Assembly (NCBI RefSeq): GCF_028288205.1
Contig: NZ_JAQBOD010000031.1
Span: 1 to 64,000, forward strand
Length of the DNA stretch: 64,000 nucleotides
Direction of reading: 5' to 3'
Source: Mucilaginibacter sp.
GTDB taxonomy: Bacteria > Bacteroidota > Bacteroidia > Sphingobacteriales > Sphingobacteriaceae
This document shows positions 16,005 through 24,310 of the stretch, piece after piece. Every line of letters starts with the position of its first letter. The stretch's first letter is position 1. The position numbers and the translations under genes are program-made. The notes beneath the pieces were generated by a model that saw nothing but the letters and a program-made list of their open reading frames with translations, did not search any database and was not told where the DNA came from.

Positions 16005-17480
16005 TTACAACTCCTTTCTCAATCTTGCGACAGGAATATTCATTTGCTCACGATATTTGGCAACGGTACGGCGGGCAATATTGTAGCCGGCATCTTTAAG
16101 TATATCGGTTAGTTTTTCATCAGCAAGCGGATGGTGCTTATCTTCTTTGCCTATATGTTCTTCAAGTATCTTTTTAACTTCCTTGTTTGAAACTTCTTCG
16201 CCGCTTTCTGTTTGAATAGCTTCAGAGAAGAATGATTTTAATAAATAGGTACCATGTTCTGTTTGTACGTATTTAGAGTTGGCAACACGCGATACGGTTG
16301 AGATATCCATGCCTATCCGGTCGGCAATATCTTTCAGGATCATTGGTTTAAGGTTCTTATCATCACCTGTTAAAAAGAACTCATATTGGTATTGCATTAT
16401 GGCGTTCATGGTTTTTAACAGGGTTTGCTGCCTTTGTTTAATAGCATCAATAAACCATTTTGCCGAGTCGAGTTTTTGCTTTACAAACTGTACCGCTTCC
16501 TTTAGTTTTTTATCTTTTTGCGATGCCTTATCATAATGTTGAAACATTTCCTGATAAGAGCGGCTCACTCTTAATTCGGGAGCATTTTTTGAGTTTAATG
16601 TAAGTATCAATACACCATCGCTATTCTTGATATGGAAATCAGGAATAACCTGCATTTGCTTGCTATTAACCTCGTTCGAGTCGCCCGGTTTAGGGTTGAG
16701 CTTTAAAATTTCATTTACAACCCCGCGCAATTCTACCGAATCCATATTCAATGATTTTTCCAGCTTATCATAATGCTTGCGGGTAAACTCATCCAGGTAA
16801 TGCTCAACTACATTAATGGCTTTTTTTATGATAGGATCATTAATATCTTTTTTACGCAATTGTATTAACAAACATTCCTGCAAACTACGGGCACCAACTC
16901 CCGGAGGGTCAAAAGTTTGTATCAGTTTCAGCATATCTTCCACTTCTTCATCCTCGGCCATCACGTTTTGAGAAAAGGCAAGATCATCCGTAAGCGAGGT
17001 TATGGGCCTGCGCAGATAACCATCATCATCCAAACTACCGATGATCTGATTAGCTATTTTAAAGTCTTTATCAGACAATGGGAGCATATCCAGCTGCGAT
17101 TGCAAAAGCTCAAAGAACGAGCTTTGCACAGCTATAGGTATTTCTTTATGGTCGTCATCATCATCGCCATTTTGGTCATAGCGCGATCCGTATTCATTTA
17201 CGTTATCTTCCTGCAGGTAATCGTCAATATTAAATTCGTCCGTTTCGCCTCTTTCTTCATCACTATTGTAATTGTCTTCGTCAGGGTCGCGGTCCGGATA
17301 CTGTTCTTCGGGTTCATTTAAGTTAGTTAAACTCAGATCTTCAAGTGCAGGATTCTCTTCCAGTTCCTCTTTTATACGGGTATCTAACGATACTGTTGGC
17401 ACCTGCAACAATTTAATAAATTGTATTTGTTGAGGCGACAGCTTCTGTAAAAGTTTTTGTTGGAGGTTCTGTTTAAGCAT
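16005..17480 (-). CDS. rpoN: RNA polymerase sigma-54 factor
   Basis: A 491-residue sigma-54. The glutamine-rich activator-contact region I occupies residues 1-50 (LQQKLLQKLSPQQIQFIKLL). A strongly acidic region II (about 55-115, DPDEDNYNSDEE) follows, then the core-binding and DNA-binding domains. The RpoN box ARRTVAKYRE is at residues 469-478 near the C-terminus. It directs transcription from -24/-12 promoters with AAA+ activators, none of which is encoded here. The ATG at 17480 is preceded by a TAGATTTG -7 box 14 nt away, implying a short leader. Confidence 0.95.
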   Translation of the reverse strand: MLKQNLQQKLLQKLSPQQIQFIKLLQVPTVSLDTRIKEELEENPALEDLSLTNLNEPEEQYPDRDPDEDNYNSDEERGETDEFNIDDYLQEDNVNEYGSRYDQNGDDDDDHKEIPIAVQSSFFELLQSQLDMLPLSDKDFKIANQIIGSLDDDGYLRRPITSLTDDLAFSQNVMAEDEEVEDMLKLIQTFDPPGVGARSLQECLLIQLRKKDINDPIIKKAINVVEHYLDEFTRKHYDKLEKSLNMDSVELRGVVNEILKLNPKPGDSNEVNSKQMQVIPDFHIKNSDGVLILTLNSKNAPELRVSRSYQEMFQHYDKASQKDKKLKEAVQFVKQKLDSAKWFIDAIKQRQQTLLKTMNAIMQYQYEFFLTGDDKNLKPMILKDIADRIGMDISTVSRVANSKYVQTEHGTYLLKSFFSEAIQTESGEEVSNKEVKKILEEHIGKEDKHHPLADEKLTDILKDAGYNIARRTVAKYREQMNIPVARLRKEL

Positions 17481-17494
17481 AATTTAGATCAAGG

Positions 17495-17502
17495 CAAATC
17501 TA
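17495..17502 (-). promoter_or_regulatory. -7 promoter box for rpoN
   Basis: The minus strand reads TAGATTTG, an exact TAnnTTTG match, ending 14 nt before the rpoN ATG. No clear -33 TTTG is seen. Leader length would be about 5-10 nt. Confidence 0.45.
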
Positions 17503-17631
17503 CATCAATTACCTATAACTTTAAAACTTAGTTAAAAAGGAAAACATTTAACAAGTAAATGCCAAAAAATAATATTTGTTTGTATCCATCTGTAATTTAA
17601 TTAATAACTTTAAATAAAATGACTTAAAATT

Positions 17632-18027
17632 ATGGCTATTGTAAAAGAATTTAAGGAATTTGCCATGCGCGGCAACGTAGTTGACCTTGCGGTGGGCGTT
17701 ATTATTGGCGCCGCTTTTGGCAAAATTGTTGCCTCGCTGGTAACTGATATTATTATGCCGCCCTTAGGATTTGTGGTAGGGCGCATTGATTTTAAAGACC
17801 TAAAATATATTATAAAGCCGGCAATAGGAAAAACCCCCGAAACTGCTATTAATTATGGTTTATTTATTAATAATGTTATTGATTTTTTAATTGTAGCATT
17901 TTGTATTTTTTTAATGGTAAAAGGTATTAATTCCTTAAAAAAGCAAGAGAAAGCCGCACCAGCCGCGCCAACAAAAGAAGAAGTATTACTTACAGATATA
18001 CGCGATATTTTAGCGAAACAGAAGTAG
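17632..18027 (+). CDS. mscL: Large-conductance mechanosensitive channel
   Basis: A 131-residue inner-membrane channel that opens under membrane tension to release solutes in osmotic downshock. The N-terminal amphipathic helix and TM1 ([27 protein letters not shown]) are canonical. DIIMPPLG leads into the periplasmic loop, TM2 lies at about residues 75-101, and the charged cytoplasmic bundle helix ends the protein. It stands alone, convergent with the ChaN-like gene 12 bp away. Confidence 0.95.
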   Translation: MAIVKEFKEFAMRGNVVDLAVGVIIGAAFGKIVASLVTDIIMPPLGFVVGRIDFKDLKYIIKPAIGKTPETAINYGLFINNVIDFLIVAFCIFLMVKGINSLKKQEKAAPAAPTKEEVLLTDIRDILAKQK

Positions 18028-18039
18028 ATTGGTTTATAA

Positions 18040-18906
18040 CTATTTAGTGTCTGTTAAAACAATATAATCGGCCATTTGGGTGTATTTGCTCCAGTCGGGA
18101 TTGTTAAAGTTGTCATCTGCATAGGCTGCAATATTTAGTACGCGTGCTTTTGATGCATACTTTTTTAACTGCGCAACGGCTCCTAGTTTTTCTTCGCTAT
18201 GAAAACCGCCATTAACTTGCATGATCTTATAGCTGCGATGCGCTTTGAAAAATTTAGCTACCGACCAGCCCATAGTTGCGTCCCATAAATTTTGCGACTG
18301 GTAAATTTGCATACCACCCATGGCGCTATGCCCGCCCATTATTTTTAGAAATTTTTCATAATAATATCCAGTAGCCGTGTCAATAGGCAGGGGTGGTAAA
18401 TTGGTTAAAGCCGCTTTATCTAATTGTTGAAGATTTTTAAGGCCGCCATCTGTTACTATGTGCGTGTAACGTACAGGCGAGTTTGCCGCTACAACAGGTA
18501 TGCCATTGGCTTTTGCCAGCTCTACCATTGGGCGATAATTATTTTTATAAGCAGGCCATGCGCGCCCGCTTGTTATTAAATCTTTTTCGCGTATAAACCC
18601 TTCCAGGTATTCATTTAAGACAGATTGACAATCGGTTTCAAACATTTCCATAGAAAGCGCGGTTTTACCGGGATATTTTTCTGATAATTTTTTAAATAAA
18701 GTGTATTCCACCACATGGCCGATGGAATCATTGTGCTCTTCGCCAAAAAATAGTACGTCGGCCTTATTCATGTTATTAACAATATCGTCTAAGCTAATTT
18801 GCTTTTGCAGTAAGGTGCTATATATTTTGTAATGCTGATTTTGAGCATCCTGACTTAAAACATATAACGGGAGAATTAAAAGCACACTTAGGATAATTGG
18901 TTTCAT
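18040..18906 (-). CDS. ChaN-family (Tiki/EreA-like fold) exported protein
   Basis: A 288-residue exported protein with signal peptide MKPIILSVLLILPLYVLSQ. It shows the ChaN family pattern VLFFGEEHNDSIGH, then LSMEMFETDCQ, NYRPMVELAKANGIPVVAANSPVRY and a late IMQVNGGFHSEEKLG. ChaN members bind haem and are lipoproteins in some species. No lipobox cysteine is seen here, so it is probably soluble in the periplasm. The GEEH and GGFH histidines are candidate metal or haem ligands. Function remains inferred from the family. Confidence 0.8.
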   Translation of the reverse strand: MKPIILSVLLILPLYVLSQDAQNQHYKIYSTLLQKQISLDDIVNNMNKADVLFFGEEHNDSIGHVVEYTLFKKLSEKYPGKTALSMEMFETDCQSVLNEYLEGFIREKDLITSGRAWPAYKNNYRPMVELAKANGIPVVAANSPVRYTHIVTDGGLKNLQQLDKAALTNLPPLPIDTATGYYYEKFLKIMGGHSAMGGMQIYQSQNLWDATMGWSVAKFFKAHRSYKIMQVNGGFHSEEKLGAVAQLKKYASKARVLNIAAYADDNFNNPDWSKYTQMADYIVLTDTK

Positions 18907-18970
18907 AAAAAGGATATTTTCTGGTAAATTACATTAAGATAGGCTCGTTAGCAAATATGTGTATAATGTA

Positions 18971-19001
18971 TTTGAAAATTTAAATATTTACAGTACATTT
19001 G
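18971..19001 (+). promoter_or_regulatory. Promoter of rpmH
   Basis: TTTG (18971-18974), a 19-nt spacer and TACATTTG (18994-19001) exactly fit the Bacteroidota -33/-7 consensus. The expected start site near 19007 gives a leader of about 32 nt before the rpmH ATG. This is the clearest promoter in the window. Confidence 0.75.
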
Positions 19002-19038
19002 CGCTCTTGTTTTAAAAAACAAATAGAATAAAAAAGTC

Positions 19039-19197
19039 ATGAAAAGAACGTTTCAGCCTTCTCAAAGAAAAAGAAGAAATAAGCACGGATTCCGTGAGCG
19101 TATGTCAACTGCTAATGGTAGAAGAATATTAGCAGCAAGAAGAGCTAAAGGCAGAAAAAAACTGTCAGTATCAAGCGAAGGTCGTCATAAAGCATAA
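19039..19197 (+). CDS. rpmH: 50S ribosomal protein L34
   Basis: A 52-residue basic protein, [20 protein letters not shown] followed by [19 protein letters not shown] and a KKLSVS tail, which is textbook L34. It is a component of the large ribosomal subunit. It is followed by rnpA and yidD in the widely conserved order. An excellent promoter lies 38 nt upstream. The frame runs from ATG 19039 to TAA 19195-19197. Confidence 0.97.
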   Translation: MKRTFQPSQRKRRNKHGFRERMSTANGRRILAARRAKGRKKLSVSSEGRHKA

Positions 19198-19270
19198 ATC
19201 TTCGGTTACTTCCTCCGTTAAAGGGGGCATGAACCGGTTATATTAAATTTCGGTTCATTATATAGTAACT

Positions 19271-19654
19271 ATGCATACTTTTAAAAAAGAAGAACGGTTA
19301 GGTAATAAAAAGCTTATTGATGAGCTTTATCATAACGGTTCTTCTTTTTTATGTTATCCTTTTAAAGCTTCGTGGTTAATTGTTGATGGGGCACAAGTGG
19401 TTCCCGCGCAAATTTTATTTTCGGTTTCAAAAAAGCGTTATAAACGTGCTGTCGACCGTAATTTAATTAAAAGGCGTATGCGCGAAGCTTACCGGCTAAA
19501 TAAGCAACAGCAATTGTATGAGGTGCTTAATGCGGCCGATAAAAAAATTGTATTTTCTGTAGGATACATAGGTAAGGAAATAACTGCCTATGAGTTTATA
19601 GAAAAGAAAATGCAGAAGCTTTTAACACAACTTAGTACCGAACTTGTAAAATGA
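19271..19654 (+). CDS. rnpA: Ribonuclease P protein component
   Basis: A 127-residue basic protein that binds the RNase P RNA and assists 5' maturation of tRNA precursors. The N-terminal [21 protein letters not shown] and the central RNR motif [20 protein letters not shown] are diagnostic. It lies 73 bp after rpmH and overlaps yidD by 4 bp, so the three genes likely form one transcription unit. Confidence 0.93.
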   Translation: MHTFKKEERLGNKKLIDELYHNGSSFLCYPFKASWLIVDGAQVVPAQILFSVSKKRYKRAVDRNLIKRRMREAYRLNKQQQLYEVLNAADKKIVFSVGYIGKEITAYEFIEKKMQKLLTQLSTELVK

Positions 19655-19893
19655 GAGCGGTATTAAACTTGTTTAAAGCTATAGCAGGCGCTTTATTTGT
19701 GTTGCTGATAAAGATATATCAATACTTTATTTCTCCGCTTACAGGTGCTTCCTGTCGTTATACGCCTACCTGTTCTCAATACGGTATTGAAGCAATAAAA
19801 AAATATGGTGCTTTTAAAGGGGGATGGTTAACTTTAAAACGTATTGCCAGCTGTAACCCGTGGGGAGGGCATGGCCATGATCCGGTACCTTAA
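19651..19893 (+). CDS. yidD: Membrane protein insertion efficiency factor YidD
   Basis: An 80-residue amphipathic membrane-associated protein that assists YidC-dependent membrane insertion. It shows the family core [22 protein letters not shown], then [20 protein letters not shown] and [13 protein letters not shown]. The ATG overlaps the rnpA stop (ATGA arrangement). yidC, its usual partner, does not follow here; tsaB does. All three cysteines typical of the family are present. Confidence 0.93.
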   Translation: MRAVLNLFKAIAGALFVLLIKIYQYFISPLTGASCRYTPTCSQYGIEAIKKYGAFKGGWLTLKRIASCNPWGGHGHDPVP

Positions 19894-19905
19894 TTTTTGT
19901 CACTT

Positions 19906-19971
19906 GTCATTGGTCAATTGTCATTGGACCTGACAAGCGTTTAAAAATACTAATGACAATTGACCAATGAC
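19906..19971. repeat. Perfect 20-bp inverted repeat covering the tsaB start codon
   Basis: GTCATTGGTCAATTGTCATT (19906-19925) is exactly complementary to 19952-19971, with a 26-nt loop. The right arm contains the tsaB ATG (19967-19969) and the bases just before it. Each arm repeats a TCATTG/TCAATTG word. In RNA the hairpin would bury the start codon. Confidence 0.85.
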
Positions 19972-20650
19972 TATACTTCAAATTGAAACTGCTACTACCG
20001 TATGTTCTGTTGCTTTGGCAAAAGATGGGGTGGTTTTGGGTTATAAGCAGTTGGATGAACGCAATATTCACGCAGAAATAATTACCTTATTTATTGAAGA
20101 GTTGCTTGTAGCAGCAGATATGAGCTATACTGATATTGACGCGGTTGCTGTAAGCAGCGGGCCTGGTTCATATACAGGTTTGCGTATAGGTGTATCAACA
20201 GCCAAGGGTTTGTGTTTTGCCTTGGATAAGCCTCTTATTGCTATTGAAACGTTAGCGTCTATGGCTTACGGCATTATTGCGGGGGATAATATTGATAAAC
20301 AAATACTGCTTTGCCCAATGATTGATGCCAGGCGAATGGAAGTTTATACTGCCTTGTTTGATGCCGCGGGTAATGTTATAAAGCCAACTGCCGCCGAAAT
20401 TATTGATGAACATAGCTTTAACGGGCAATTAAAAAATAATAAGATTTTGTTTTTTGGTGACGGTGCAGAAAAATGCCGGGAGGCTTTAAGCCCAAATCCT
20501 AATGCGCAATTTGTATCGGGCTTTGTTAATTCGGCAACCTATTTAACCCAAAAAGCTGCCGAAAAGTTTGCTAAAAACGATTTTGTGGATGTGGCTTATT
20601 TTGAACCATATTATCTTAAAGATTTTTTGGTGACCAAAAAAAAGGCTTAG
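19967..20650 (+). CDS. tsaB: tRNA threonylcarbamoyladenosine biosynthesis protein TsaB
   Basis: A 227-residue member of the ASKHA-fold TsaB family. With TsaD and TsaE it transfers threonylcarbamoyl to A37 of ANN-decoding tRNAs; TsaB is the non-catalytic scaffold. ILQIETATTVCSVAL, the AVSSGPGSYTGLRIGVSTAKGL motif and ETLASMAYG are characteristic. The ATG lies inside the right arm of a 20-bp inverted repeat. The 3' end overlaps the convergent DUF5723-like gene by 4 bp. Confidence 0.93.
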   Translation: MTILQIETATTVCSVALAKDGVVLGYKQLDERNIHAEIITLFIEELLVAADMSYTDIDAVAVSSGPGSYTGLRIGVSTAKGLCFALDKPLIAIETLASMAYGIIAGDNIDKQILLCPMIDARRMEVYTALFDAAGNVIKPTAAEIIDEHSFNGQLKNNKILFFGDGAEKCREALSPNPNAQFVSGFVNSATYLTQKAAEKFAKNDFVDVAYFEPYYLKDFLVTKKKA

Positions 20651-22101
20651 TAGTTTTTATCTTTATGAAACCACTTCTCCCAAATTTTTCCTATAAACCC
20701 TTTGTCGCCATTTGGAGTTGAACTTTCGTTCATCCGGCTTTCAATTATTGATCCAAATTTAAAGGAAACACCTATATAAAAGTCCATTCCCGAAAAAGCA
20801 CCTTGGCTGGTTACAAATTGCTGCTGTGTAGTTAATGCGTTGCTTTGTGTTGCATTTTTTATTAAACTAACTGTTTGAAAAAGGCGTTCGGTACCTATAA
20901 AAAATTCCGAATCATACTTTTTTATCATAAACTGACCACCTAAATTAAACAACTTTAAATCATTATATGATGAGGTAAGGCTTATTATGTTATGACCAAT
21001 TTGTACAGGTGTTACCAACGCGGCTGTAAAGCCCGGATAAAACATTTCTTTTGATGCAATAAGCGTGGGAGAAAATTTAATTTGCTGTTCGCCATCTACC
21101 CAATATGTTTTATTTATGCTTAACTCCAGCAAGCCATTTGTTTTTGAAGTGAAACCTTTTTTTAGCTGGCTGGAACTTGGAAAACTGTCTACCGCGGTTT
21201 TAATATTGTTTTCCCGATCGGGGGTTGATAAGCCTGTAATTAGTTTGCTGCTGTTAAAAGAAGAAATTGATGAGGTACTGTTCCAATGAATAAATCCGAC
21301 ATCTTTTATATTTCCCTGCCAGGTATAACCGCTTTCATCAACATACGAAGCACCTAAGGTTATTGCAGCACCCGGATTTAAAAAAGTAGGCATGATTTTT
21401 TTTATATCCGATTGGCCCGCCGCTCCGTTTTCATAACTGGTTCCCTGCAAAGAAAGTGTTGCTGCGTCATTCGCCTTATCAAAAGTTATACTTGATTTAT
21501 CGATAGTATATTTTTTGTACATTATACCAGACAACGCACTAAGTTTTATACCAAATGCAAATTGTTTACTAACCTGTTCACGATAAGTTACCCCAATTTG
21601 ATGGTAAACCTGGTAATAAAAATTATCGTTAAAAATATTATTATAAGTATTGTTAGGGAAATTAGAATAGCCATTAAAAAGTGCAACAGACTCATCACTT
21701 GCCAAACCACGCAGCTCTGTTTTGGTATTTACAAAAAAGCCTACCTCTTGATTGCCATTTGCATTAGAAAACATTTTAAACATTACCGAATAAAGATTGG
21801 CATTAAAATTTAAATGATTGTTTTGGCCTTTATCTATTTGTAAGCCAGCTGTGTTATAATAAGAAGAGAATGCCCTTGTTTTTAATGCTTCCTGTGCATT
21901 GCCGGTTAAATAAAAATTTGCACTAAAATTTGGTATTAAAAAATTGAATGAGAAATTTTTGCTTGTATCCGGTATAAACGTTCTTACTGATGGATTTTCA
22001 AAAGACTCATATAATGATCCGGTGTTATATTGAGAATATTGCTGACCAAAAACTTTAACTGTAAGTAAAAAGAAACACCAAATTAATAAACCTTTTTTCA
22101 T
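20647..22101 (-). CDS. DUF5723-like outer-membrane protein
   Basis: A 484-residue exported protein with a signal peptide ending at VFGQQ. The start YSQYNTGSLYESFENPSVRTFIPDTSKNF and the many short amphipathic segments ending in aromatic residues suggest an outer-membrane barrel of the DUF5723 kind found in Bacteroidota. It ends with a charged tail (EKWFHKDKNY). Function is unknown. It is probably transcribed independently from the preceding minus-strand gene, with a 132-bp gap between. Confidence 0.65.
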   Translation of the reverse strand: MKKGLLIWCFFLLTVKVFGQQYSQYNTGSLYESFENPSVRTFIPDTSKNFSFNFLIPNFSANFYLTGNAQEALKTRAFSSYYNTAGLQIDKGQNNHLNFNANLYSVMFKMFSNANGNQEVGFFVNTKTELRGLASDESVALFNGYSNFPNNTYNNIFNDNFYYQVYHQIGVTYREQVSKQFAFGIKLSALSGIMYKKYTIDKSSITFDKANDAATLSLQGTSYENGAAGQSDIKKIMPTFLNPGAAITLGASYVDESGYTWQGNIKDVGFIHWNSTSSISSFNSSKLITGLSTPDRENNIKTAVDSFPSSSQLKKGFTSKTNGLLELSINKTYWVDGEQQIKFSPTLIASKEMFYPGFTAALVTPVQIGHNIISLTSSYNDLKLFNLGGQFMIKKYDSEFFIGTERLFQTVSLIKNATQSNALTTQQQFVTSQGAFSGMDFYIGVSFKFGSIIESRMNESSTPNGDKGFIGKIWEKWFHKDKNY

Positions 22102-22233
22102 TAATAATCAATTTATAATCAATCAGGGAAAAAATAATAACTCTCTAAAGATAAAACTCAAAATCAATTATCCGCAATAATAAATGCAATTAATTGTATT
22201 TTAGTTAATGTTAACCTGTTAGTTAGGTGGGTA

Positions 22234-23835
22234 TTATCTATGGTTGTTTTTAACTGTTGTACTATCAACCTGGTTAAGATTTATACAAAAACTGGTATAA
22301 AAATTTTTATCGGCGGCAATTAACTGGTATGACGCAGCATAAAAGCTTTTCCATCCCGGTTCATTATATTCAAATGCGGCATAAAACTCATCATTAAGGT
22401 CCCTTTTTAAAATGGGTAGAGCATTTTTAAAATTAATGTACCAGGCTACATTACTTCTTTCGGCTACAAGGTTATCAAACTGATCATATTGTAGCATTTT
22501 GCTTTGAAACTTTCGGTTAATGTATGTATCGTAATAGCTCTTTAGCTCGGTTTCGCTATTGGCTAAAATTAAATAGTTATCAATGATCATAAACCAGGGA
22601 TGATTAAACTGGCTAAAAGCATTGCCCAATAAAAAAAATGGCAGTTTGTTATAATTCAATTGTCCTATACCATCACTGGTCATTTTACTGATATTTTGCA
22701 TTACCGGCCTAAACGCAGATCCATCAGTTAATGTTATTATGGCAAATTTTTCCATATATCGTGTTGTAACTACTGCAAATTCATTACTAAGTACCTGATT
22801 AAATTCGGTTATTAAATTAATACCTGTCTCTGCCTTTACTTTATTAAATATTGAATCCTTTTCATGCTGAAGCCTGGCTTTCATATACCAGTCGGATAGG
22901 TCAGCCTTAAACTTTTTAGGGTTAGAAACGGCAAAGCATATGCTATAGGCAGTAGTAGAAGGAAAAATATCTTTTAGCTGATTAGAAACAGGTTGTTGAC
23001 CGGCAAATAGGCTTAAATAGTCGGCGGCCTGATTATGCTGTATGTTTGAAAATCCGGTAAATAACAAAGCATCGCTTTTGAAATTTAAATTAAGAGCGGC
23101 CAGGGCAGGCAGTAAACAGAAGCTTTTAAAAATATCCGTATTCTTATTTTTAAAAACCTGCTCAAATAATGGGTTTAACTGGCTGTAATTTATATATAGG
23201 TTAGCCAGCGAAGTAGAATTTTGCTGCTCTGGTAATTCTAAGAAAATTTGTTTATCCTTTTGCGGGATATACTTCGCGCACTGATCTATCAGGTCCTTAG
23301 AAAAACTACCCGAATAAATACCATCTTCCTTAGTTAGCAGGTAAAATCGTTTTTTAATTGTGGTAGAATAAATAATATATCCCTTTTTTCCATCATATAA
23401 AACAGGAGTAACCAATAAGCCTTTATTTGTTTGTTTGGTTAATTGATCTATGTAACTTGGCTTAAGCTCCTTTGTGGCAGCTATGGTAAGCAGTAAATCT
23501 ATAGTATGATTTTTTGATGGATGGCATGAAATAAATGCATTTTGACCAGTAAAGAACTTTTGGATCAACGGATTTGCCAACAATTGTTTGTGTAATACAT
23601 CTAAATCGTTAAGTTGCTGCCCGCCAATTATCGACGCAAATAGTTTGTTGCCCTTAAAAATATCATAAAACCCATCATCGTTATTAAATTCAAAAACAAT
23701 GGCAGCATTATCGGGGATGGAGCGCATGGTTTGGCCGGCATGCAGCCCGGGTGTATTTAAATTTTTAAAATAGACAACCGTTATTGCCGCGGTGGCCATA
23801 AGCAGCATTATTGTAATAATAATTAGTCGTCTCAT
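22234..23835 (-). CDS. Membrane-anchored protein of unknown function
   Basis: A 533-residue protein with one N-terminal membrane anchor or uncleaved signal (LIIITIMLLMATAAITVVYF) and a large, presumably periplasmic, mixed alpha/beta region. SIPDNAAIVFEFNNDDGF resembles the start of DUF3352-like periplasmic proteins, but I cannot assign a family with confidence. No catalytic motif, repeat or metal site is visible. It is divergent from the DUF423 gene at 23921. Confidence 0.6.
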   Translation of the reverse strand: MRRLIIITIMLLMATAAITVVYFKNLNTPGLHAGQTMRSIPDNAAIVFEFNNDDGFYDIFKGNKLFASIIGGQQLNDLDVLHKQLLANPLIQKFFTGQNAFISCHPSKNHTIDLLLTIAATKELKPSYIDQLTKQTNKGLLVTPVLYDGKKGYIIYSTTIKKRFYLLTKEDGIYSGSFSKDLIDQCAKYIPQKDKQIFLELPEQQNSTSLANLYINYSQLNPLFEQVFKNKNTDIFKSFCLLPALAALNLNFKSDALLFTGFSNIQHNQAADYLSLFAGQQPVSNQLKDIFPSTTAYSICFAVSNPKKFKADLSDWYMKARLQHEKDSIFNKVKAETGINLITEFNQVLSNEFAVVTTRYMEKFAIITLTDGSAFRPVMQNISKMTSDGIGQLNYNKLPFFLLGNAFSQFNHPWFMIIDNYLILANSETELKSYYDTYINRKFQSKMLQYDQFDNLVAERSNVAWYINFKNALPILKRDLNDEFYAAFEYNEPGWKSFYAASYQLIAADKNFYTSFCINLNQVDSTTVKNNHR

Positions 23836-23920
23836 AATTGTTTATGCCTGCAAGTTAGATTTTTACAGCGAGGCATTCAAGTAATACTTTCAATTGGTTA
23901 ACTTAGCATTTTAAATACTC

Positions 23921-24307
23921 ATGAATAAGAAAATAATCATTACAGCTTCTGTTTTTGGTGTGTTGGCCGTTATAGCCGGCGCCTTTGGCGCACATAGGTT
24001 AAAAACATTGATAGAGCCACAGCAATTAGCGGTATGGCACACAGCTGTTGAGTATAATTTTTACCATGTTTTTGCCTTATTGTTTCTTTCAACATTCAGT
24101 CAAAATAAAAATAAGTTTATCAGTGTAAGTTATTACCTGTTTACATTCGGCATTATATTTTTTTCGGGCTCATTATACCTGTTGGCCTGCCGCGACCTTT
24201 TAAATATGAGCTGGTTATGGATAGTGGGGCCAATAACCCCTGTTGGCGGGCTACTATTTATGGCAGGCTGGGTAACGCTTGCATTGGCCGCGATGAGGGG
24301 CAAATAA
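23921..24307 (+). CDS. DUF423 family inner-membrane protein
   Basis: A 128-residue protein with four membrane segments. It has the DUF423/YgdD hallmarks GVLAVIAGAFGAHRLK at the start, VWHTAVEYNFYHVFALLF in helix 2, FSGSLYLLA, and GPITPVGGLLFMAGW near the end. Function is unknown across the family. It ends 3 bp before priA and is probably co-transcribed with it. Confidence 0.88.
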   Translation: MNKKIIITASVFGVLAVIAGAFGAHRLKTLIEPQQLAVWHTAVEYNFYHVFALLFLSTFSQNKNKFISVSYYLFTFGIIFFSGSLYLLACRDLLNMSWLWIVGPITPVGGLLFMAGWVTLALAAMRGK

Positions 24308-24310
24308 ATT

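Noticed and set aside
19039..19893. Replication origin next to rpmH-rnpA-yidD
   Set aside because: No dnaA, dnaN, yidC or cluster of DnaA boxes was seen nearby; the gene order alone is not enough.
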